Origin: Betaproteobacteria bacterium
Lineage (GTDB): Bacteria; Pseudomonadota; Gammaproteobacteria; Burkholderiales; SG8-41
DNA: 15,898 nucleotides
Assembly: GCA_023266245.1 (NCBI GenBank)
Contig: JAHFRO010000046.1
Location: 1-15,898 of the forward strand
Reading direction: 5' to 3'
In this document: piece by piece, positions 1 to 8,200 of the stretch
Layout: each line of letters opens with the position of its first letter
How positions within the stretch are numbered: position 1 is the first letter of the stretch
Notes under the pieces: generated by a model
Database searches by the model: none
What the model was told of the DNA's origin: nothing
Seen by the model: the letters and a program-made list of their open reading frames with translations, nothing else
Made by a program: the position numbers and the translations under genes

Positions 1-115
1 CGACCAGGCGCAGCGTCACCGCACGCGCGCCTTTCTCGCCCGAGACGATCTCCAGCGATTTTCTGCCGGGAAGCCCGAGCTGTTTCGCTTCCGCCTGCTT
101 GACGACGCGCGCCAT
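1..115 (-). CDS. Probable cupin-domain protein, N-terminal fragment running off the window
   Basis: Only the first 38 codons are present; the gene continues past the left edge. The start is an ATG at 113-115 read on the minus strand, with GGAGGT ending six bases upstream. The peptide begins MARVVKQAEAKQLGLPGRKS and continues with LEIVSGEKGARAVTLRLV. This resembles the opening of small single-domain cupin proteins annotated in betaproteobacteria, where a metal-binding barrel follows, but the metal-binding histidines lie outside the window. It is 48 bp downstream of the Gfo/Idh/MocA oxidoreductase on the same strand, so the two are probably co-transcribed. The family call is recognition of the opening sequence only. 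That an open frame with a good ribosome binding site is present is more certain than its function. Confidence 0.45.
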   Translation of the reverse strand, partial: MARVVKQAEAKQLGLPGRKSLEIVSGEKGARAVTLRLV

Positions 116-163
116 CAGCTCACCTCCGCGATCTCGGGCTGGATGAGATCCCAAAAGTAGCGG

Positions 164-1255
164 CTAGGCAGCATGACGGCTTTTCTTCCCAAGTTTGGCG
201 CGCGTCTCACTCAGGATGTCCGCGAGCCGCACGTACTGGCCTTTCTGGTCGATCGAACGCAGCGCCGCATACACGACGGCGAGCGCGACGTTGCCGTTGT
301 CCGCGGTGAGTTCCCCCGGGCGTCCCGTGGCGACGGTGTCGGCGAACATCTCGAGCTCGGCACGGAACATGTCGCTCTCGGGAATTTTCAGCTCCTCGCG
401 CTTGGCATAACCGTCCTTGCCGCGCTGGATGTAGAGCGTGGAGGTCTGATGCAGTTTCTCCGGCGTATCCCAGTTGCCGAAGTCGATCTCGTAGTGCATG
501 AGGCCTTTGGAGCCGAATACTCGTACCGCGAAGATGCCGGGTGAGGTCCAGCACGAGCCCACATAACCCACCTTGCCGTCGGCGAAGCGCATCAGCGTCA
601 TCGATTGATCGTCCACTTCGGCGCCGACCGGAGAGAGCTTGGAGGCCATCGAGCTCACTTCGGCAATCTCGCCGCCGAGGTAATGCAGTATGTCGAACTG
701 GTGTATCGCCAGCTGCGAGAGCGGGCCACCCGGCGCCTTGTCCTTGTACCAGCGCCATGCTTTTGGCGTGAGCTCGAGCGCGCGCTCGTTGGAAAAATTG
801 GCTTCGATGAACGCGACGCGTCCCAGCTCGCCCGCATCGATCACAGTCTTGATGTTGCGGATCCCGGCCATGAGTCGCGCGCTGTGGCCCACCGTCACGG
901 TGATGCCGTGGGCCTGCTCGAGCGCGGCGATCTTGAGCCCGTCTTCCAGCGTATTGGCGATCGGTTTCTCGGTGTAGATGTGCTTTTTCGCGCGCGCCAC
1001 TTCTTCCGCGACCGGCAGGTGCTGTTCATTCGGCACGGTGAGCACCACGCCTTTGATCTCCGGGTTGGCGAGCAGGGCCTTCAGGTCCGGCGCCGACGGG
1101 ATGCCGAACTCCTGCTGGAACGCCCGCCGTTTTTCCTCGGAGCGGCTGTAGGCGGAGACGATCTTGATCTGGTTGGACTTGACCACCGCGCGGGTCAACA
1201 CCTTGGCCCAGCGGCCGAGGCCGACGATGCCGACTTTAACGGGGGATACGCTCAC
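164..1255 (-). CDS. Gfo/Idh/MocA family NAD(P)-dependent oxidoreductase
   Basis: A 363-residue protein of normal length for this family of NAD(P)-dependent sugar, inositol and related dehydrogenases. The N-terminal Rossmann fold shows VGIVGLGRWA, with the nucleotide-binding glycines at residues 12 and 14. The hallmark EKP motif is at 96-98 (YTEKPIANT). The C-terminal domain has the conserved GGPLSQLAIHQFDILHYLGG block at 176-195, with His185 and Asp188 in the positions normally associated with catalysis. Translation starts at a GTG (1253-1255); AGGAG lies about five bases upstream. The substrate cannot be read from sequence. It lies between a Bug-type binding protein upstream and a probable cupin gene downstream, all on the minus strand, so it probably belongs to the same catabolic transcript. 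It is predicted to be cytoplasmic. Confidence 0.85.
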   Translation of the reverse strand: MSVSPVKVGIVGLGRWAKVLTRAVVKSNQIKIVSAYSRSEEKRRAFQQEFGIPSAPDLKALLANPEIKGVVLTVPNEQHLPVAEEVARAKKHIYTEKPIANTLEDGLKIAALEQAHGITVTVGHSARLMAGIRNIKTVIDAGELGRVAFIEANFSNERALELTPKAWRWYKDKAPGGPLSQLAIHQFDILHYLGGEIAEVSSMASKLSPVGAEVDDQSMTLMRFADGKVGYVGSCWTSPGIFAVRVFGSKGLMHYEIDFGNWDTPEKLHQTSTLYIQRGKDGYAKREELKIPESDMFRAELEMFADTVATGRPGELTADNGNVALAVVYAALRSIDQKGQYVRLADILSETRAKLGKKSRHAA

Positions 1256-1292
1256 GGGGGCTCCTGGTTGTCTTGGATGCCCGTAATTCTAC

Positions 1293-1374
1293 AGAGTGCA
1301 AAGTGCAAAGTGTAAAGTGCAGAGTAGCTGGTCGGCTTTTAATTCTGCACTCATCACTCGTCATTCATCATTCC
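1293..1374. repeat. AAGTGCA-type low-complexity repeat with hairpin, overlapping a gene end
   Basis: The gap between the oxidoreductase and the Bug gene holds about four imperfect 7-9 nt copies of (A)AGTGCA(A) at 1293-1324. A second block at 1341-1374 is built of CACTCATCACTCGTCATTCA-like steps. AGTGCAGA (1316-1323) and TCTGCACT (1344-1351) are exact inverted copies around a 20-base loop. The second block runs into the stop codon of the Bug gene (1368-1370). A related pair of words (GATGAGTGATAAAT and CACTTTGCACTCC) recurs around 11751-11793 inside another repeat. It could act as a weak terminator or transcript-processing hairpin, but no T-run follows it. Confidence 0.55.
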
Positions 1375-2357
1375 ACCTTGAGATTGGCGAGGCGGACCGC
1401 CTGGCTGAAGCGCTGGTATTCCTCCTCTATGAACTTGACGAACTCCGCCGGCGTGCTGGTTACCGGTTCGCCGCCTTGCCGCAGCAGCAATTCCCGCGTG
1501 GCCGGTTCGTTCACCGCCTTCACGAGCGTGGCGTGCAGCTTGTCGAGGATGGGCCTGGGCGTTCCCTTCGGCGCCATCAGGCCGGCCCATCCGGTTGACA
1601 CGTAACCGGGCACGCCGGCTTCGATGATGGTGGGAAGCTCCGGCGTGACCGGCGAACGCTTCTCGCCGCCCGTTGCCAGCGCGCGCAGCCGCCCCGACCG
1701 CACGTGGCCCAGCACCGCGGGGCCGGGTGCGATCGTGAACTGCGCCTCGTTGCCCATCACCGCGATCAACGATGCGCCGCCTTTATAGGGCACGTGGTGC
1801 ACGTCAATTCCCGTCATGTGCGTGAACAGCACGCCCGCGAGATGGCTCTGGAACCCGGCGCCGGCATTCGACATGTTGAGCTTTCCCGGGTTCGCCCTGG
1901 CGTGGGCGATCAGCTCCTTCACGCTCTTGACCGGGAGACCCGGGTTCACCACCAGCATGTTCTGCGTGATCGCGAACAACGAGATCGACGCAAAATCCTT
2001 GACCGGGTGGTAGTTGAGCTTCTTGTAGATCTGGGGGGAAATCACCTGCACGCCGGTGGACGTTACAAACAGCGTGTAGCCGTCGGGTGCCGCGTGTGCG
2101 GCAATCTCGGCGCCGATGATGCCGCCCGCGCCTGCACGATTGTCGGCCACCATCTGCTGACCCAATTCATCGCCCAGCCTGGCGGCGAGCGTCCGGGTCA
2201 GCGTGTCAACGGAGGTCCCGGTGGTTTGAGCGATGATGAGGCGGACCGGCCGGGTGGGATAGTTTCTGGCGGCGTCCACGGTGGCGGCCGGCGCTTGCAC
2301 CGCGCCGAGCGCCCCCATGGCGAGCAGTATCGACGACCATCGTTGCATGCACGACAT
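1368..2357 (-). CDS. Bug/TctC-family periplasmic solute-binding protein (tripartite tricarboxylate transporter receptor type)
   Basis: A 329-residue secreted protein. Residues 1-24 form a signal peptide (hydrophobic SSILLAMGALGAV, likely cleavage after APA). The mature part starts with the family signature NYPTRPVRLI, followed by TSVDTLTR, whose Asp is in the usual ligand-contact region. It continues with DNRAGAGGIIGAEIAAHAAPDGYTL and ends in LKVE, as Bug proteins commonly do. These receptors bind carboxylates, amino acids or similar small acids and deliver them to TctAB-type membrane proteins, none of which is encoded here. The ATG at 2355-2357 has GGAGG six bases upstream. It is 49 bp downstream of the acyl-CoA dehydrogenase on the same strand, so its ligand may be the acid whose CoA ester that enzyme oxidises; this is inference. 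Confidence 0.9.
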   Translation of the reverse strand: MSCMQRWSSILLAMGALGAVQAPAATVDAARNYPTRPVRLIIAQTTGTSVDTLTRTLAARLGDELGQQMVADNRAGAGGIIGAEIAAHAAPDGYTLFVTSTGVQVISPQIYKKLNYHPVKDFASISLFAITQNMLVVNPGLPVKSVKELIAHARANPGKLNMSNAGAGFQSHLAGVLFTHMTGIDVHHVPYKGGASLIAVMGNEAQFTIAPGPAVLGHVRSGRLRALATGGEKRSPVTPELPTIIEAGVPGYVSTGWAGLMAPKGTPRPILDKLHATLVKAVNEPATRELLLRQGGEPVTSTPAEFVKFIEEEYQRFSQAVRLANLKVE

Positions 2358-2372
2358 GATATTCCTCCATGA

Positions 2373-2387
2373 CCGTCTCCGAGACGG
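2373..2387 (-). other. Short GC-rich inverted repeat between acyl-CoA dehydrogenase and Bug genes
   Basis: CCGTCTC and GAGACGG are exact inverted copies separated by one base, giving at most a 6-bp stem with a 3-base loop. It sits in the 49-bp gap, just upstream of the Bug ribosome binding site. No T-run follows on the minus strand, so it is not a convincing terminator. A role in mRNA processing or in adjusting translation of the downstream receptor is possible but unsupported. Confidence 0.25.
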
Positions 2388-2406
2388 AGGGCAGGTTACC
2401 CCGCCC

Positions 2407-3651
2407 TCACTTCTCGGGCCCGGCGTAAGCCCCCGCCGTATCGGGGAACATGGCCTTGACGATCTTGAAGCGCGAGACGTCCACGGTCCCGTCCATGTGC
2501 AGGAACATCGAGGCGTCGCGGTAGAGCTTCTCGATGCCGAAGTCGAGCATCGTCCCGTTGCCGCCGTGGAGCTCCATGGCGTGCTGGCACACCTTGAGGA
2601 CCTCCTCGGAGGCGAACACCTTGGACATGTTGCAGAGCTGCTCGGCGTCCGGGGCGCCTTCGTCCACCGCGCGCGAGGCTTCCCGCAGGAGCCCGCGCAC
2701 GGCGCAAAGGCTGGTCGCCATGTCGGCCAGCCGGAGCGCGACCGCCTGGTGCTTGATCAGGATGCGCCCGCCCTGCACGTAGTTCTGCACGTACTCGGCG
2801 GTCTTTTCGAACGCGGCCATGCCGACACCCAGGTTCTTCGACCCCTGGATGATCTTGCCCGGGCGGAAATAGACGCCGGCCTTCGAGAGCGCGATGTTCT
2901 CCACGAGCAGGTGGTCCTTGGGCACGGCGCAGTCCTCGAACACGATCTCGCCGTTGTTCATGAAGCGTCCGCCCATCGTCTCGTTGCAGCGCTGCACCGT
3001 GAGGCCCGGGGTGTCGCGCGGCACGAGGAAGCTCGAGGTGCCCTGCAGCATGCCCACGCCCGGCTTGGTGGTGGCGTAAACGACGTAGAGGCTCGCGTCG
3101 TAGCCGTTGCTGATGAACTGCTTGCGCCCGTTGATCACCCATTTGTCGCCCTTGAGCACCGCCTTGGTGTGCATCGCCGCCTCGGGCACGTTGTAGGGCA
3201 GCCAGCGGTCGGAGGCCCCGCGCGGCTCGGTGAGGCAGTGCGCGAGCAGGAAGGTGGGGTCCTCGGCCACGCGCGGGAACCAGCGCTCCTGCAGGTGGCG
3301 CGGCGCGACGTTGCGCAGCAGCACCGACACCTTCCAGATCTGCACCAGCTTGTCGGCGAGGCCCGAATCGCCGCGCGCGATTTCCTCCGAGATGATCGCG
3401 AAGGTCTGCACTTCTTCCTTGGGGTCGATAGGCGTGCCCCCGAACTCCTCCGGCACGCCTAGGGTGCGGATGCCGATCTTGTGGGCCTGCTCAAGGATCT
3501 CGAGCGGCAGGCGCTGCTCCGGCTCCATGATCCATTCGCGTTGCCAGTGCTGGCGGATGAAGGGGGTGACGAAATCGTTGACGAAGGCGCGGCAGGTTTC
3601 CCGCATCATCCGCTGTTCGTCGGACAGTCCGCGATCAAGCATGTCCATCAT
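2407..3651 (-). CDS. Acyl-CoA dehydrogenase family flavoprotein with Asp at the catalytic Glu position
   Basis: A 414-residue protein with the full acyl-CoA dehydrogenase layout. It has an alpha-helical N-domain, a beta-domain with the flavin/substrate motif AHCLTEPRGASD (137-148), and a C-domain with LHGGNG (361-366) and YRDA (377-380). The family oxidises acyl-CoA thioesters to enoyl-CoA using FAD and passes electrons to ETF. In medium-chain enzymes the base is the Glu of YEGT downstream of YRDA. Here the aligned segment is LHMDGTVDVSRF, so Asp387 replaces it with no gap. Two adjacent ATGs open the frame (3649-3651 and 3646-3648), with AGGAAGGA about seven bases upstream of the first. A Bug receptor follows 49 bp downstream. 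The substrate is unknown; a branched, cyclic or aromatic-derived acyl-CoA would fit the unusual base. Confidence 0.88.
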   Translation of the reverse strand: MMDMLDRGLSDEQRMMRETCRAFVNDFVTPFIRQHWQREWIMEPEQRLPLEILEQAHKIGIRTLGVPEEFGGTPIDPKEEVQTFAIISEEIARGDSGLADKLVQIWKVSVLLRNVAPRHLQERWFPRVAEDPTFLLAHCLTEPRGASDRWLPYNVPEAAMHTKAVLKGDKWVINGRKQFISNGYDASLYVVYATTKPGVGMLQGTSSFLVPRDTPGLTVQRCNETMGGRFMNNGEIVFEDCAVPKDHLLVENIALSKAGVYFRPGKIIQGSKNLGVGMAAFEKTAEYVQNYVQGGRILIKHQAVALRLADMATSLCAVRGLLREASRAVDEGAPDAEQLCNMSKVFASEEVLKVCQHAMELHGGNGTMLDFGIEKLYRDASMFLHMDGTVDVSRFKIVKAMFPDTAGAYAGPEK

Positions 3652-3692
3652 GTGATATTTCCTTCCTGGGTTGGTGCGGTAGAAAGAGACCG

Positions 3693-3722
3693 ACGATAGA
3701 AAAAAATGGTTGTGTCCGTCAA
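3693..3722 (-). promoter_or_regulatory. Candidate sigma-70 promoter for the acyl-CoA dehydrogenase-Bug-oxidoreductase unit
   Basis: Read on the minus strand there is TTGACG (3717-3722), an 18-base spacer containing seven Ts, then TATCGT (3693-3698). The acyl-CoA dehydrogenase start is about 40 bases beyond the -10. The elements match the consensus at five and four positions by eye. It lies downstream of the candidate terminator at 3751-3780, consistent with a separate transcription unit. Confidence 0.35.
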
Positions 3723-3750
3723 GTTATTCAGTGCTAAAGGCGCCAGCATG

Positions 3751-3780
3751 AAACAAAAAGGTCGGCCGCCGCCGCCCTTT
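3751..3780 (-). terminator. Candidate intrinsic terminator after the upstream Bug gene
   Basis: On the minus strand AAAGG pairs with CCTTT. A single G-A mismatch separates this from an inner CGGC/GCCG stem closed by GGCG. The CCTTT runs into a TTTTTGTTT tract. It begins about 16 bases after the stop codon of the Bug gene at 3796, in the right orientation to end that transcript before the acyl-CoA dehydrogenase promoter. Confidence 0.45.
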
Positions 3781-3795
3781 GTTGTCAATCACCGG

Positions 3796-4779
3796 TCACT
3801 CAATTTTCAAACCTACCGCCTTCACCACCTTGGCGTTCTTGGCGAGCGAGTCCTGTACCACCTTGCGGAATTCTTCCGGCGTTCCGATGACCACCTCCGT
3901 CGCCTGAACGGCGAGCGCGCTCTTCACCTCGGGCAGATTCGAGGTCTTCACCAATGCCGCCCGCAGCTTATCGATGATCGGCTTCGGCGTACCCTTCGGC
4001 ACGAATAAGCCCTGCCACCCGCTGTAATCGAAGCCCGGTATGGTCTCGGCGATCGGCGGAATATTGCCCAGCAGCGGGGAGCGCTTGGGAAGGCTGTGCC
4101 CAAGCGCGCGGAGCCGCCCGGAATTGACGTGCGACATCACCGCTGCCGCTGGCGTGATGGTCCAGTGCGATTCCCCGGCGATGACCGAGGCGACGGAAGC
4201 GCCGCCGCCCTTGTACGGCACGTGCAGCGACTCGAAGTTGCCAGCCTGCAGCAAATATGCGCCGGTAAGATGGCTTTGCGAGCCGGCGCCGGCGGAAGCC
4301 ATGTTGACCTGGCCCTGCTTGCCCTTGCAGTAGTCAATGAGTTCCTTCACCGACTTGACCGGCAGCGAGGGGTTGACCACCAGCACGTTGGGCGTCACCG
4401 CGAACTGCGCGACGTAGTCGTAGTCCTTCACCGGGTCGAAGGTGGGCTTCTTCTGGAGCAGCAGGGCAATGGTCGACGCGGCCGTGGTTGCGCTGATCAG
4501 CGTGTAACCGTCCGGCGTGGCGGCCTTGGCGATCTCCATGCCGATGATGCCGGCGGCGCCGGCGCGGTTGTCCACCACGATCTGCTGGCCCAGCACATCG
4601 CCCATCTTGGCAGCGACGATGCGGCTCAGGGTGTCCACCGAGCTGCCCGGCGCGTTCGGCACGATCAACCGTATCGGCCGGTTGGGATAGTCCTTCGCGG
4701 TGTTCTGGGGAAGCGCCGGAGCAGCGGTCAGCGACGCGGCCACCGCAATGATCAGTGAGACTAGGTTGGGGATGTTCAT
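3796..4779 (-). CDS. Bug/TctC-family periplasmic solute-binding protein
   Basis: A 327-residue secreted receptor. The signal peptide is about residues 1-20 (LVSLIIAVAASLTAAPA). The mature protein opens DYPNRPIRLIVPNAPGSSVD, the typical Bug entry with the ligand-site Asp. It then has DNRAGAAGIIGMEIAKAATPDGYTL and ends VGLKIE. The first ligand loop (NAPGSSVDTLSR) resembles that of the receptor at 1368-2357 (AQTTGTSVDTLTR) more than that of the receptor at 11880-12851 (FAPGGNVDITGR). The start ATG (4777-4779) has a strong GAGGAGG just upstream. A terminator candidate follows the gene, so it may be transcribed alone. The ligand is unknown and no TctA or TctB partner is present. Confidence 0.9.
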   Translation of the reverse strand: MNIPNLVSLIIAVAASLTAAPALPQNTAKDYPNRPIRLIVPNAPGSSVDTLSRIVAAKMGDVLGQQIVVDNRAGAAGIIGMEIAKAATPDGYTLISATTAASTIALLLQKKPTFDPVKDYDYVAQFAVTPNVLVVNPSLPVKSVKELIDYCKGKQGQVNMASAGAGSQSHLTGAYLLQAGNFESLHVPYKGGGASVASVIAGESHWTITPAAAVMSHVNSGRLRALGHSLPKRSPLLGNIPPIAETIPGFDYSGWQGLFVPKGTPKPIIDKLRAALVKTSNLPEVKSALAVQATEVVIGTPEEFRKVVQDSLAKNAKVVKAVGLKIE

Positions 4780-4830
4780 TGTTCCTCCTCTTGTGTGTTA
4801 TCGCGCTGAGCCGCGCGTTGCCAGCCGCTA

Positions 4831-4859
4831 ATTTTGTTCGGTTTGCCCAATGAAAGCAA
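4831..4859 (-). promoter_or_regulatory. Candidate promoter for the Bug gene at 3796-4779
   Basis: On the minus strand TTGCTT (4854-4859) is followed by a 17-base spacer and CAAAAT (4831-4836), about 50 bases before the Bug start codon. The spacing is ideal and the hexamers are moderate matches. The rest of the 187-bp divergent gap (4780-4966) shows no gene. Confidence 0.35.
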
Positions 4860-4951
4860 CCGATGGACCGCGCGCAGCGGCCATATTGGTTTGTGTCGCT
4901 CGCTCGGGAACCTGCGGCGGGATGTGCTGTCGTTTAAAGAACGCTTTGAAT

Positions 4952-4957
4952 TACAAT
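4952..4957 (+). promoter_or_regulatory. -10 element suggesting a leaderless transcript for the patatin-like remnant
   Basis: TACAAT ends nine bases before the GTG chosen as start (4967), and no Shine-Dalgarno sequence lies between. A transcript would begin at or within a few bases of the GTG. No good -35 is visible 16-18 bases upstream. Confidence 0.3.
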
Positions 4958-4966
4958 CCCGTTCCC

Positions 4967-5268
4967 GTGGTACGCAAACTTGCCATCGTCCTCGCCGCCG
5001 CGTTCGTCGCGGCCTGCGCGCTGCTGCCGGCGGATTACAACGGCGAGCGCGCGCCGCGCGAGACGGCGATCGTTCCCCTGAAGGCGGAGCGACCGATCAT
5101 CGCGCTCGCGTTGGGGAGCGGCGGAGCGCGCGGCTTCGCCCACGTCGGCGTGATCAAAACGCTGGAGGAAGCGGGCATCGAAGCCGACAGCTGATCGGCA
5201 AGATCGCGGCGGAAAAGCGCAGGCTGGCGCGTTCCGGCGCGGCAGCGGTGGTCAGCGGGTCCGAATAA
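4967..5268 (+). pseudogene. Patatin-like (RssA-type) lipoprotein gene with internal deletion and frameshift
   Basis: The N-terminal part is clear. After a GTG start come a lipoprotein signal (LAIVLAAAFVAAC, lipobox VAAC), a linker, and the patatin glycine-rich oxyanion motif ALGSGGARGFAHVGVIKTLE. The reading frame stops at TGA 5192-5194 straight after EEAGIEADS, exactly where intact relatives continue to the nucleophile motif GTSAG. That motif, the catalytic Asp and most of the domain are absent. In another frame, from about 5189, a 25-codon stretch (QLIGKIAAEKRRLARSGAA then VVSGSE) runs to TAA 5266-5268. It may be the original C-terminus brought next to the N-terminus by a deletion of several hundred bases; this is inference. 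The end lies 9 bp from the convergent GGDEF-EAL gene. An assembly misjoin would look the same. The stump cannot be a working lipase. Confidence 0.65.
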
Positions 5269-5277
5269 ATCAGTGCT

Positions 5278-8200
5278 TCAGCGCGACCGTAAGCGTGAGC
5301 CCCTCGCCGATCGGCCGCGGCGCGTCGCAGCAGCGGACGCCCCGATATCAGGCGCCGCCGCCTGCAGTGGCGATTCCAGCAGCCGGGCGAAATCCTCCGC
5401 CAGCACCGGCCTGCTGAAATAATAGCCCTGGTACTCATCGCAGTTGAGCTTTGCCAGGAAAGCGAGCTGTTCCTTGGTCTCCACACCTTCCGCGACTACC
5501 CCGAGCTCGAGGCTTTTTGCCATCGCAATCACGGCGCTGACGATCCCGGCATCATTGGCGTCGGTGCTGAGGCTGCGCACGAATGACTGGTCGATCTTGA
5601 GTTTTTGTACCGGAAAGCGCTTGAGATAAGCCAGGCTCGAATAGCCGGTGCCGAAATCGTCAACCGAAAGCTGCACGCCGAGCTGATGCAGCTCCAGCAG
5701 TATGGCGATGGCTTTGTCAGCATGCAGCATGATCATGCTCTCGGTGATCTCGAGCTCCAGAAAGCGCGGGTCGAGGCCGGTATCTCGCAGCCACCCGGCA
5801 ATGGTTTCCACCAGGTTTTTCTGCCGGAACTGGCGCGGCGAGAGGTTCACCGACACCGGCAGCGGCGGGAATCCCTGATCCTGCCATGCCTTGGCTTGCA
5901 CGCAGGCGGTCCTCAGCACCCATTCGCCGATCGGCACGATCAGCCCGATCTTCTCCGCCAGCGGAATAAACTTGCTTGGCGAAACGAAGCCCAGCTCCTT
6001 GCTGTTCCAGCGGATCAGCGCTTCGACGCCGGTGATGCGACCGCTTTTCACCGACACTTTCGGCTGGTAGTGCAGCACGAATTCGTACCGTTCCAGGGCG
6101 CGGCGCAGCAGGTTTTCCATATCGAGGCGCTCGGCGGCATGGGCGTCCATCTCGGGCGCGTAAAACTCGTAGGTGTTGCGCCCTTCCTCTTTGGCACGAT
6201 ACATGGCGATGTCGGTGGTCTGCAGCAGCGCGTCGATCTCGTCCACGCCGAACGGATAGAGGGTAATGCCGATGCTCGCGGTCACGAAGATGTCCCGCCC
6301 CTGGATGACGATGGGATCGGAGAACGCCTGCTGGATTTTGTCCGCCACCGTCGTAACCTGGTCCACGTGGGTGATGTTTTCCAGAATGATGGTGAATTCG
6401 TCGCCTCCCAGGCGCGCGATAGTATCCACATCCCGCAGCGACTTTCTCAGCAGCCCGGCCACCGTCTGCAGTACCCCATCACCTGTGGTATGTCCCAGTG
6501 TGTCGTTGATTTCCTTGAAGTGGTCGAGATCGAGTAACATCAGCGCCAGTATTTGGTCATTGCGCTTGGCCCTCGCCATGGCGAGCGCCAGGCGGTCGCG
6601 GAACAGGTTGCGGTTGGGCAGGCCGGTCAGCGCATCGTACTGGGCGAGATAGATCAGTTGCTCTTCGGCCTTCTTGCGCTCGGTCATATCCTGGATCACG
6701 GAGATGATGTGGGTCGGGCGGCCGTCAGGCCCGCTCACGGCGGACAGGGTGATATTCGTCCAGATGATTTGCCCGTCCTTGCGCACGTAACGCTTATCGC
6801 GCGAGTAGCTCGTGATCTCGCCGCGCAGGAGTCGCTCGTTGTAGTCGATCGCGACATTCCGCTCATCGGGCGGGGTGATGTCGACGGAGGTAAGCTGCAA
6901 CAGCTCCTCGCGCGTATAGCCGAGGATGTCGCACAGCTTCTGGTTTACGCGCAGCCACCGCGGTTTGCGCGGATCAATGTCGCGCAGGCCCATGCCGACC
7001 CCTGCCTGCTCGAACGCGGCGCGAAAGCGCTCTTCGCTCTCCTGCATCGCAACTTCGGCCTGCTTGAGCGCCGAAATGTCGTGGAGAATGACGGAGGCGG
7101 CGATGACCTCGCCGGCTTCGTTTCTGATCGGGGAAACGCTGGACAGGACATCGATCACCCGCCCGTCCTTGGTTTTACGCCGGGTCTCGTATGGCGCGAC
7201 TGCCTCGCCGCGGCGCACTCTCTCGACGTTTTGCGCGATCCGGGCGCGCACCTCCGGCAGGTGGATGAGTTCCTCGATCGGCTGGCCGAGCGCCTCCGCC
7301 GCGCTGTAGCCGAACAGGCGCTCGGCACCGGCGTTCCACGACAGGATGGTGCCGTCGAGCGCGCGGCTGATAATGGCGTCGTTGGCATTCTCGACGATCG
7401 CCACGAGATTGGCGCGGGCCTGCTCGACTTGCTTGCGCTCGCTGATGTCGCGGAAGATGGTGGCAACGCCGGTGATTGCGCCCGCGTCATCCTTGATCGG
7501 CGACAGGCTCTGCGATACAGCAATCCGTCGCCCGTCCTTGGTGGCGCGCTCCGTCTCATACGGCGCGACCGCTTCGCCCCGCTCGAGCAAGACCTTGTCG
7601 CGTGGAAATTCGTGGTGCCGGTCCGGCGGGATCAGCATGCTCACATCCCGTCCCAGCGCTTCCGCTTCCGTGTAGCCGAACAGCCGCTCGGCGCCTGCGT
7701 TCCAGGACAGGATCCTGCCGTTGAGATCGCGGCTGAGAATTGCGTCCTGGGAGGACTCGACGATCGACGCGATCCGCGCCCGGGCTTGCTCGGCATGTTT
7801 GCGTTCGGTGATGTCGCGCATGACGACCTGGGTACTCGGTTTGCCCTTGTGCATGAACGGCGAAGCGGTTGCTTCGACATCAACTACGGTGCCATCAAGC
7901 CGGATTATCTTTTCCTCAAGCGACGGCGCCGGGCGGTTTTCTTCCCTGAGTTGCCGCATGCGTTCCTTCACGATCTCTTGTTGATCCGGGTGGAAAAGAT
8001 CAAGCACCGGCTTGCCGATGAGCTCGTCAGGCGTCGCGGCGCCGAGCAGCCTCGTGCATGCGCCGTTGACGAAAACGATCTTGCCCCCGCTATGGATAAA
8101 AATGCCGTCAGGGGACAGTTCCACCAACTGGCGATAGCGTTCCTCGCTTTCCCGCAAAGCTATTTCCGCCTGCATGCGTTCCAGCCCCTCCTGCCGCATC

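Noticed and set aside
2281..3462. 393-codon open frame on the plus strand
   Set aside because: It is antisense to the acyl-CoA dehydrogenase, which shows all family motifs. The frame is rich in His, Arg and Ala with no recognisable domain.
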